Of a stretch of DNA of 64,000 bases, positions 50,351-61,000 are shown in pieces (the stretch's first letter is position 1; each line of letters starts with the position of its first letter). The stretch spans positions 35,702,001-35,766,000 of the forward strand of contig CP136896.1 of the NCBI GenBank assembly GCA_034359265.1, in the 5' to 3' direction. A model generated the notes under the pieces. That model saw nothing but the letters and a program-made list of their open reading frames with translations. It was not told the DNA's origin and did no database searches. Made by a program: the position numbers and the translations under genes. This DNA comes from Canna indica (taxonomy: Eukaryota; Streptophyta; Magnoliopsida; Zingiberales; Cannaceae).

Positions 50351-51802
50351 AACTCGATTAACAACTTCTCCCATCACAGTGAATGTTCTGGAGTCGCTCG
50401 GGACTCAGATTACAGGGCGTTTCGAGCCGATACCCCGAAGTTCAATCAGTTGGCTTCGTTCAAGATTCTATTCGAAAAATCGTGCAATTCTGTGCATTAG
50501 TCTGTCAAAAATAACTCGATTAACAACTTCTCCCATCGCAGTGAATGTTCTGGAGTCGCTCGGTACTCAGATTACTGGGCGTTTCGAGCTGATACCCCGA
50601 AGTTCAATCAGTCGGCATTGTTCAAGATCTATTAGAAAAATCATGCAATTCTTTGCATTAGTCTCTCAAAAATAACTCGATTAACAACTTCTCCCATCAC
50701 AGTGAATGTTCTGGAGTCGCTCGGGACTCAGATTACAGGGCGTTTCGAGCCGATACCCCGAAGTTCAATCAGTCTGCTTCGTTCAAGATTCTATTCGAAA
50801 AATAGTGCAATTCTGTGCATTAGTCTGTCGAGAATAACTCGATTAACAACTTCTCCCATCGCAGTGAATGTTCTGGAGTCACTCGGTACTCAGATTACTG
50901 GGTGTTTCAAGCCGATACCCCGAAGTTCAATCAGTCGGCTTCGTTCAAAATCAATTCGAAAAATCATGCAATTATGTGCATTAGTCTGTCAAAAATAACT
51001 CGATTAACAACTTCTCCCATCGCAGTGAATGTTCTGGAGTCGCTCGGTACTCAGATTACTGGGCGTTTCGAGCTGATACCCCGAAGTTCAATCAGTCGGC
51101 ATCGTTCAAGATCTATTCGAAAAATCATGCAATTCTTTGCATTAGTCTGTCAAAAATAACTCGATTAACAACTTCTCCCATCATAGTTAATGTTCTGGAG
51201 TCGCTCGGGACTCAGATTATAGGGCGTTTCGAGCCGATACCCCGAATTTCAATCAGTCGGCTTCGTTCAAGATTCTATTCGAAAAATCGTGTAATTCTGT
51301 GCATTAGTCTGTAAAAAATAACTCTATTAACAACTTCTCCCATCGCAGTGAATGTTCTGGAGTCGCTCGGTACTCAGATTACTGGGCGTTTCGAGCTGAT
51401 ACCCCGAAGTTCAATCAGTCGGCATCGTTCAAAATCAATTCGAAAAGTCATGCAATTATGTGCATTAGTCTGTCAAAAATAACTCGATTAACAACTTCTC
51501 CCATCGCAGTGAATGTTCTGGAGTCGCTCGGTACTCAGATTACTGGGCGTTTCGAGCTGATACCCCGAAGTTCAATCAGTCGGCATCGTTCAAGATCTAT
51601 TCGAAAAATCATGCAATTCTTTGCATTAGTCTGTCAAAAATAACTCGATTAACAACTTCTCCCATCACAGTGAATGTTCTGGAGTCGCTCGGGACTCAGA
51701 TTACAGGGCGTTTCGAGCCGATACCCCGAAGTTTAATCAGTCGGCATCGTTCAAGATCTATTCGAAAAATCATGCAATTCTTTGCATTAGTCTGTCAAAA
51801 AT
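50351..51802 (+). repeat. 9-mer HOR unit 14 (1452 bp)
   Basis: Third member of the CATTGTTC / GGGTGTTTC lineage (with 41475 and 47285), directly after the mosaic unit, as expected if that unit's end and this unit came from the 8-mer/9-mer junction of a super-unit. Confidence 0.92.
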
Positions 51803-53416
51803 AACTCGATTAACAACTTCTCCCATCACAGTGAATGTTCTGGAGTCGCTCGGGACTCAGATTACAGGGCGTTTCGAGCCGATACCCCGAAGTTCAATCA
51901 GTTGGCTTCGTTCAAGATTCTATTCGAAAAATCGTGCAATTCTGTGCATTAGTCTGTCAAAAATAACTCGATTAACAACTTCTCCCATCGCAGTGAATGT
52001 TCTGGAGTCGCTCGGTACTCAGATTACTGGGCGTTTCGAGCTGATACCCCGAAGTTCAATCAGTCGGCATCGTTCAAGATCTATTAGAAAAATCATGCAA
52101 TTCTTTGCATTAGTCTGTCAAAAATAACTCGATTAACAACTTCTCCCATCACAGTGAATGTTCTGGAGTCGCTCGGGACTCAGATTACAGGGCGTTTCGA
52201 GCCGATACCCCGAAGTTCAATCAGTCTGCTTCGTTCAAGATTCTATTCGAAAAATAGTGCAATTCTGTGCATTAGTCTGTCGAGAATAACTCGATTAACA
52301 ACTTCTCCCATCGCAGTGAATGTTCTGGAGTCACTCGGTACTCAGATTACTGGGCGTTTCAAGCCGATACCCCGAAGTTCAATCAGTCGGCTTCGTTCAA
52401 AATCAATTCGAAAAATCATGCAATTATGTGCATTAGTCTGTCAAAAATAACTCGATTAACAACTTCTCCCATCGCAGTGAATGTTCTGGAGTCGCTCGGT
52501 ACTCAGATTACTGGGCGTTTCGAGCTGATACCCCGAAGTTCAATCAGTTGGCTTCGTTCAAGATTCTATTCGAAAAATCGTGCAATTCTGTGCATTAGTC
52601 TGTCAAAAATAACTCGATTAACAACTTCTCCCATCGCAGTGAATGTTCTGGAGTCGCTCGGTACTCAGATTACTGGGCGTTTCGAGCTGATACCCCGAAG
52701 TTCAATCAGTCGGCATCGTTCAAGATCTATTCGAAAAATCATGCAATTCTTTGCATTAGTCTGTCAAAAATAACTCGATTAACAACTTCTCCCATCATAG
52801 TTAATGTTCTGGAGTCGCTCGGGACTCAGATTATAGGGCGTTTCGAGCCGATACCCCGAATTTCAATCAGTCGGCTTCGTTCAAGATTTTATTCGAAAAA
52901 TCATGTAATTCTGTGCATTAGTCTGTAAAAAATAACTCGATTAACAACTTCTCCCATCGCAGTGAATGTTCTGGAGTCGCTCGGTACTCAGATTACTGGG
53001 CGTTTCGAGCTGATACCCCGAAGTTCAATCAGTCGGCATCGTTCAAAATCAATTCGAAAAGTCATGCAATTATGTGCATTAGTCTGTCAAAAATAACTCG
53101 ATTAACAACTTCTCCCATCGCAGTGAATGTTCTGGAGTCGCTCGGTACTCAGATTACTGGGCGTTTCGAGCTGATACCCCGAAGTTCAATCAGTCGGCAT
53201 CGTTCAAGATCTATTCGAAAAATCATGCAATTCTTTGCATTAGTCTGTCAAAAATAACTCGATTAACAACTTCTCCCATCACAGTGAATGTTCTGGAGTC
53301 GCTCGGGACTCAGATTACAGGGCGTTTCGAGCCGATACCCCGAAGTTTAATCAGTCGGCATCGTTCAAGATCTATTCGAAAAATAATGCAATTCTTTGCA
53401 TTAGTCTGTCAAAAAT
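51803..53416 (+). repeat. 10-mer HOR unit 15 (1614 bp)
   Basis: Same lineage as 37117 and 42927: TTTTATTCG with ATCATGTAATTC in d (52887-52908), AATAATGC in c. Begins a 3066-bp 10+9 pair. Confidence 0.92.
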
Positions 53417-54868
53417 AACTCGATTAACAACTTCTCCCATCACAGTGAATGTTCTGGAGTCGCTCGGGACTCAGATTACAGGGCGTTTCGAGCCGATACC
53501 CCGAAGTTCAATCAGTTGGCTTCGTTCAAGATTCTATTCGAAAAATCGTGCAATTCTGTGCATTAGTCTGTCAAAAATAACTCGATTAACAACTTCTCCC
53601 ATCGCAGTGAATGTTCTGGAGTCGCTCGGTACTCAGATTACTGGGCGTTTCGAGCTGATACCCCGAAGTTCAATCAGTCGGCATCGTTCAAGATCTATTA
53701 GAAAAATCATGCAATTCTTTGCATTAGTCTCTCAAAAATAACTCGATTAACAACTTCTCCCATCACAGTGAATGTTCTGGAGTCGCTCGGGACTCAGATT
53801 ACAGGGCGTTTCGAGCCGATACCCCGAAGTTCAATCAGTCTGCTTCGTTCAAGATTCTATTCGAAAAATAGTGCAATTCTGTGCATTAGTCTGTCGAGAA
53901 TAACTCGATTAACAACTTCTCCCATCGCAGTGAATGTTCTGGAGTCACTCGGTACTCAGATTACTGGGCGTTTCAAGCCGATACCCCGAAGTTCAATCAG
54001 TCGGCTTCGTTCAAAATCAATTCGAAAAATCATGCAATTATGTGCATTAGTCTGTCAAAAATAACTCGATTAACAACTTCTCCCATCGCAGTGAATGTTC
54101 TGGAGTCGCTCGGTACTCAGATTACTGGGCGTTTCGAGCTGATACCCCGAAGTTCAATCAGTCGGCATCGTTCAAGATCTATTCGAAAAATCATGCAATT
54201 CTTTGCATTAGTCTGTCAAAAATAACTCGATTAACAACTTCTCCCATCATAGTTAATGTTCTGGAGTCGCTCGGGACTCAGATTATAGGGCGTTTCGAGC
54301 CGATACCCCGAATTTCAATCAGTCGGCTTCGTTCAAGATTCTATTCGAAAAATCGTGTAATTCTGTGCATTAGTCTGTAAAAAATAACTCTATTAACAAC
54401 TTCTCCCATCGCAGTGAATGTTCTGGAGTCGCTCGGTACTCAGATTACTGGGCGTTTCGAGCTGATACCCCGAAGTTCAATCAGTCGGCATCGTTCAAAA
54501 TCAATTCGAAAAGTCATGCAATTATGTGCATTAGTCTGTCAAAAATAACTCGATTAACAACTTCTCCCATCGCAGTGAATGTTCTGGAGTCGCTCGGTAC
54601 TCAGATTACTGGGCGTTCCGAGCTGATACCCCGAAGTTCAATCAGTCGGCATCGTTCAAGATCTATTCGAAAAATCATGCAATTCTTTGCATTAGTCTGT
54701 CAAAAATAACTCGATTAACAACTTCTCCCATCACAGTGAATGTTCTGGAGTCGCTCGGGACTCAGATTACAGGGCGTTTCGAGCTGATACCCCGAAGTTT
54801 AATCAGTCGGCATCGTTCAAGATCTATTCGAAAAATCATGCAATTCTTTGCATTAGTCTGTCAAAAAT
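53417..54868 (+). repeat. 9-mer HOR unit 16 (1452 bp)
   Basis: Same lineage as 38731 and 44541: TCTCTCAAAA, AACTCTATT at b' (54389), GCGTTCCGAG near 54615. The final c monomer has GAGCTG instead of GAGCCG (54780), a private change. Confidence 0.92.
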
Positions 54869-56482
54869 AACTCGATTAACAACTTCTCCCATCACAGTGA
54901 ATGTTCTGGAGTCGCTCGGGACTCAGATTACAGGGCGTTTCGAGCCGATACCCCGAAGTTCAATCAGTTGGCTTCGTTCAAGATTCTATTCGAAAAATCG
55001 TGCAATTCTGTGCATTAGTCTGTCAAAAATAACTCGATTAACAACTTCTCCCATCGCAGTGAATGTTCTGGAGTCGCTCGGTACTCAGATTACTGGGCGT
55101 TTCGAGCTGATACCCCGAAGTTCAATCAGTCGGCATCGTTCAAGATCTATTAGAAAAATCATGCAATTCTTTGCATTAGTCTGTCAAAAATAACTCGATT
55201 AACAACTTCTCCCATCACAGTGAATGTTCTGGAGTCGCTCGGGACTCAGATTACAGGGCGTTTCGAGCCGATACTCCGAAGTTCAATCAGTCTGCTTCGT
55301 TCAAGATTCTATTCGAAAAATAGTGCAATTATGTGCATTAGTCTGTCGAGAATAACTCGATTAACAACTTCTCCCATCGCAGTGAATGTTCTGGAGTCAC
55401 TCGGTACTCAGATTACTGGGCGTTTCAAGCCGATACCCCGAAGTTCAATCAGTCGGCTTCGTTCAAAATCAATTCGAAAAATCATGCAATTATGTGCATT
55501 AGTCTGTCAAAAATAACTCGATTAACAACTTCTCCCATCGCAGTGAATGTTCTGGAGTCGCTCGGTACTCAGATTACTGGGCGTTTCGAGCTGATACCCC
55601 GAAGTCCAATCAGTTGGCTTCGTTCAAGATTCTATTCGAAAAATCGTGCAATTCTGTGCATTAGTCTGTCAAAAATAACTCGATTAACAACTTCTCCCAT
55701 CGCAGTGAATGTTCTGGAGTCGCTCGGTACTCAGATTACTGGGCGTTTCGAGCTGATACCCCGAAGTTCAATCAGTCGGCATCGTTCAAGATCTATTCGA
55801 AAAATCATGCAATTCTTTGCATTAGTCTGTCAAAAATAACTCGATTAACAACTTCTCCCATCATAGTTAATGTTCTGGAGTCGCTCGGGACTCAGATTAT
55901 AGGGCGTTTCGAGCCGATACCCCGAATTTCAATCAGTCGGCTTCGTTCAAGATTTTATTCGAAAAATCGTGTAATTCTGTGCATTAGTCTGTAAAAAATA
56001 ACTCGATTAACAACTTCTCCCATCGCAGTGAATGTTCTGGAGTCGCTCGGTACTCAGATTACTGGGCGTTTCGAGCTGATACCCCGAAGTTCAATCAGTC
56101 GGCATCGTTCAAAATCAATTCGAAAAGTCATGCAATTATGTGCATTAGTCTGTCAAAAATAACTCGATTAACAACTTCTCCCATCGCAGTGAATGTTCTG
56201 GAGTCGCTCGGTACTCAGATTACTGGGCGTTTCGAGCTGATACCCCGAAGTTCAATCAGTCGGCATCGTTCAAGATCTATTCGAAAAATCATGCAATTCT
56301 TTGCATTAGTCTGTCAAAAATAACTCGATTAACAACTTCTCCCATCACAGTGAATGTTCTGGAGTCGCTCGGGACTCAGATTACAGGGCGTTTCGAGCCG
56401 ATACCCCGAAGTTTAATCAGTCGGCATCGTTCAAGATCTATTCGAAAAATAATGCAATTCTTTGCATTAGTCTGTCAAAAAT
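54869..56482 (+). repeat. 10-mer HOR unit 17 (1614 bp), relative of the 8-mers
   Basis: Carries the GATACTCCG (55271) and ATTATGTG markers of monomer e, and TTTTATTCG with ATCGTGTAATTC in d, all typical of the 8-mer units. It nevertheless retains full b', b and c monomers at positions 8-10. It therefore looks like the undeleted form of the 8-mer lineage. Private: AAGTCCAATC in a' near 55602. Confidence 0.9.
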
Positions 56483-57934
56483 AACTCGATTAACAACTTC
56501 TCCCATCACAGTGAATGTTCTGGAGTCGCTCGGGACTCAGATTACAGGGCGTTTCGAGCCGATACCCCGAAGTTCAATCAGTTGGCTTCGTTCAAGATTC
56601 TATTCGAAAAATCGTGCAATTCTGTGCATTAGTCTGTCAAAAATAACTCGATTAACAACTTCTCCCATCGCAGTGAATGTTCTGGAGTCGCTCGGTACTC
56701 AGATTACTGGGCGTTTCGAGCTGATACCCCGAAGTTCAATCAGTCGGCATCGTTCAAGATCTATTAGAAAAATCATGCAATTCTTTGCATTAGTCTCTCA
56801 AAAATAACTCGATTAACAACTTCTCCCATCACAGTGAATGTTCTGGAGTCGCTCGGGACTCAGATTACAGGGCGTTTCGAGCCGATACCCCGAAGTTCAA
56901 TCAGTCTGCTTCGTTCAAGATTCTATTCGAAAAATAGTGCAATTCTGTGCATTAGTCTGTCGAGAATAACTCGATTAACAACTTCTCCCATCGCAGTGAA
57001 TGTTCTGGAGTCACTCGGTACTCAGATTACTGGGCGTTTCAAGCCGATACCCCGAAGTTCAATCAGTCGGCTTCGTTCAAAATCAATTCGAAAAATCATG
57101 CAATTATGTGCATTAGTCTGTCAAAAATAACTCGATTAACAACTTCTCCCATCGCAGTGAATGTTCTGGAGTCGCTCGGTACTCAGATTACTGGGCGTTT
57201 CGAGCTGATACCCCGAAGTTCAATCAGTCGGCATCGTTCAAGATCTATTCGAAAAATCATGCAATTCTTTGCATTAGTCTGTCAAAAATAACTCGATTAA
57301 CAACTTCTCCCATCATAGTTAATGTTCTGGAGTCGCTCGGGACTCAGATTATAGGGCGTTTCGAGCCGATACCCCGAATTTCAATCAGTCGGCTTCGTTC
57401 AAGATTCTATTCGAAAAATCGTGTAATTCTGTGCATTAGTCTGTAAAAAATAACTCTATTAACAACTTCTCCCATCGCAGTGAATGTTCTGGAGTCGCTC
57501 GGTACTCAGATTACTGGGCGTTTCGAGCTGATACCCCGAAGTTCAATCAGTCGGCATCGTTCAAAATCAATTCGAAAAGTCATGCAATTATGTGCATTAG
57601 TCTGTCAAAAATAACTCGATTAACAACTTCTCCCATCGCAGTGAATGTTCTGGAGTCGCTCGGTACTCAGATTACTGGGCGTTTCGAGCTGATACCCCGA
57701 AGTTCAATCAGTCGGCATCGTTCAAGATCTATTCTAAAAATCATGCAATTCTTTGCATTAGTCTGTCAAAAATAACTCGATTAACAACTTCTCCCATCAC
57801 AGTGAATGTTCTGGAGTCGCTCGGGACTCAGATTACAGGGCGTTTCGAGCCGATACCCCGAAGTTTAATCAGTCGGCATCGTTCAAGATCTATTCGAAAA
57901 ATCATGCAATTCTTTGCATTAGTCTGTCAAAAAT
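56483..57934 (+). repeat. 9-mer HOR unit 18 (1452 bp)
   Basis: Standard nine-monomer order. ATTCTAAAAATC in position 9 (about 57732) is shared only with the unit at 58580, tying the two together as a recent 2097-bp duplication. Confidence 0.92.
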
Positions 57935-58579
57935 AACTCGATTAACAACTTCTCCCATCACAGTGAATGTTCTGGAGTCGCTCGGGACTCAGATTACAGG
58001 GCGTTTCGAGCCGATACCCCGAAGTTCAATCAGTTGGCTTCGTTCAAGATTCTATTCGAAAAATCGTGCAATTCTGTGCATTAGTCTGTCAAAAATAACT
58101 CGATTAACAACTTCTCCCATCGCAGTGAATGTTCTGGAGTCGCTCGGTACTCAGATTACTGGGCGTTTCGAGCTGATACCCCGAAGTTCAATCAGTCGGC
58201 ATCGTTCAAAATCAATTCGAAAAGTCATGCAATTATGTGCATTAGTCTGTCAAAAATAACTCGATTAACAACTTCTCCCATCGCAGTGAATGTTCTGGAG
58301 TCGCTCGGTACTCAGATTACTGGGCGTTTCGAGCTGATACCCCGAAGTTCAATCAGTCGGCATCGTTCAAGATCTATTCGAAAAATCATGCAATTCTTTG
58401 CATTAGTCTGTCAAAAATAACTCGATTAACAACTTCTCCCATCACAGTGAATGTTCTGGAGTCGCTCGGGACTCAGATTACAGGGCGTTTCGAGCCGATA
58501 CCCCGAAGTTTAATCAGTCGGCATCGTTCAAGATCTATTCGAAAAATAATGCAATTCTTTGCATTAGTCTGTCAAAAAT
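57935..58579 (+). repeat. 4-mer remnant HOR unit 19 (645 bp)
   Basis: Only a, a b/b' hybrid, b and c remain. Monomer 2 begins as position 2 and ends as position 8 (AAAATCAATTCG, AAAAGTC, GCAATTATGTG), so six monomers (969 bp: e f a' b d and one b equivalent) were lost by exchange between b-type monomers 2 and 8. Confidence 0.9.
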
Positions 58580-60031
58580 AACTCGATTAACAACTTCTCC
58601 CATCACAGTGAATGTTCTGGAGTCGCTCGGGACTCAGATTACAGGGCGTTTCGAGCCGATACCCCGAAGTTCAATCAGTTGGCTTCGTTCAAGATTCTAT
58701 TCGAAAAATCGTGCAATTCTGTGCATTAGTCTGTCAAAAATAACTCGATTAACAACTTCTCCCATCGCAGTGAATGTTCTGGAGTCGCTCGGTACTCAGA
58801 TTACTGGGCGTTTCGAGCTGATACCCCGAAGTTCAATCAGTCGGCATCGTTCAAGATCTATTAGAAAAATCATGCAATTCTTTGCATTAGTCTCTCAAAA
58901 ATAACTCGATTAACAACTTCTCCCATCACAGTGAATGTTCTGGAGTCGCTCGGGACTCAGATTACAGGGCGTTTCGAGCCGATACCCCGAAGTTCAATCA
59001 GTCTGCTTCGTTCAAGATTCTATTCGAAAAATAGTGCAATTCTGTGCATTAGTCTGTCGAGAATAACTCGATTAACAACTTCTCCCATCGCAGTGAATGT
59101 TCTGGAGTCACTCGGTACTCAGATTACTGGGCGTTTCAAGCCGATACCCCGAAGTTCAATCAGTCGGCTTCGTTCAAAATCAATTCGAAAAATCATGCAA
59201 TTATGTGCATTAGTCTGTCAAAAATAACTCGATTAACAACTTCTCCCATCGCAGTGAATGTTCTGGAGTCGCTCGGTACTCAGATTACTGGGCGTTTCGA
59301 GCTGATACCCCGAAGTTCAATCAGTCGGCATCGTTCAAGATCTATTCGAAAAATCATGCAATTCTTTGCATTAGTCTGTCAAAAATAACTCGATTAACAA
59401 CTTCTCCCATCATAGTTAATGTTCTGGAGTCGCTCGGGACTCAGATTATAGGGCGTTTCGAGCCGATACCCCGAATTTCAATCAGTCGGCTTCGTTCAAG
59501 ATTCTATTCGAAAAATCGTGTAATTCTGTGCATTAGTCTGTAAAAAATAACTCTATTAACAACTTCTCCCATCGCAGTGAATGTTCTGGAGTCGCTCGGT
59601 ACTCAGATTACTGGGCGTTTCGAGCTGATACCCCGAAGTTCAATCAGTCGGCATCGTTCAAAATCAATTCGAAAAGTCATGCAATTATGTGCATTAGTCT
59701 GTCAAAAATAACTCGATTAACAACTTCTCCCATCGCAGTGAATGTTCTGGAGTCGCTCGGTACTCAGATTACTGGGCGTTTCGAGCTGATACCCCGAAGT
59801 TCAATCAGTCGGCATCGTTCAAGATCTATTCTAAAAATCATGCAATTCTTTGCATTAGTCTGTCAAAAATAACTCGATTAACAACTTCTCCCATCACAGT
59901 GAATGTTCTGGAGTCGCTCGGGACTCAGATTACAGGGCGTTTCGAGCCGATACCCCGAAGTTTAATCAGTCGGCATCGTTCAAGATCTATTCGAAAAATC
60001 ATGCAATTCTTTGCATTAGTCTGTCAAAAAT
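58580..60031 (+). repeat. 9-mer HOR unit 20 (1452 bp)
   Basis: Nine-monomer order with ATTCTAAAAATC near 59829, TCTCTCAAAA in position 2 and AACTCTATT at b' (59550). Counterpart of 56483-57934 at 2097 bp offset. Confidence 0.92.
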
Positions 60032-61000
60032 AACTCGATTAACAACTTCTCCCATCACAGTGAATGTTCTGGAGTCGCTCGGGACTCAGATTACAGGGCG
60101 TTTCGAGCCGATACCCCGAAGTTCAATCAGTTGGCTTCGTTCAAGATTCTATTCGAAAAATCGTGCAATTCTGTGCATTAGTCTGTCAAAAATAACTCGA
60201 TTAACAACTTCTCCCATCGCAGTGAATGTTCTGGAGTCGCTCGGTACTCAGATTACTGGGCGTTTCGAGCTGATACCCCGAAGTTCAATCAGTCGGCATC
60301 GTTCAAGATCTATTAGAAAAATCATGCAATTCTTTGCATTAGTCTGTCAAAAATAACTCGATTAACAACTTCTCCCATCACAGTGAATGTTCTGGAGTCG
60401 CTCGGGACTCAGATTACAGGGCGTTTCGAGCCGATACCCCGAAGTTCAATCAGTCTGCTTCGTTCAAGATTCTATTCGAAAAATAGTGCAATTCTGTGCA
60501 TTAGTCTGTCGAGAATAACTCGATTAACAACTTCTCCCATCGCAGTGAATGTTCTGGAGTCACTCGGTACTCAGATTACTGGGCGTTTCAAGCCGATACC
60601 CCGAAGTTCAATCAGTCGGCTTCGTTCAAAATCAATTCGAAAAATCATGCAATTATGTGCATTAGTCTGTCAAAAATAACTCGATTAACAACTTCTCCCA
60701 TCGCAGTGAATGTTCTGGAGTCGCTCGGTACTCAGATTACTGGGCGTTTCGAGCTGATACCCCGAAGTTCAATCAGTTGGCTTCGTTCAAGATTCTATTC
60801 GAAAAATCGTGCAATTCTGTGCATTAGTCTGTCAAAAATAACTCGATTAACAACTTCTCCCATCGCAGTGAATGTTCTGGAGTCGCTCGGTACTCAGATT
60901 ACTGGGCGTTTCGAGCTGATACCCCGTAGTTCAATCAGTCGGCATCGTTCAAGATCTATTCGAAAAATCATGCAATTCTTTGCATTAGTCTGTCAAAAAT
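60032..61000 (+). repeat. Last regular HOR unit, 6 monomers (969 bp)
   Basis: a b e f a' b, then regular order breaks where a d/c hybrid takes the place of d at 61001. Private CCCCGTAGTTC near 60923. Marks the right boundary of the regular domain. Confidence 0.9.
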
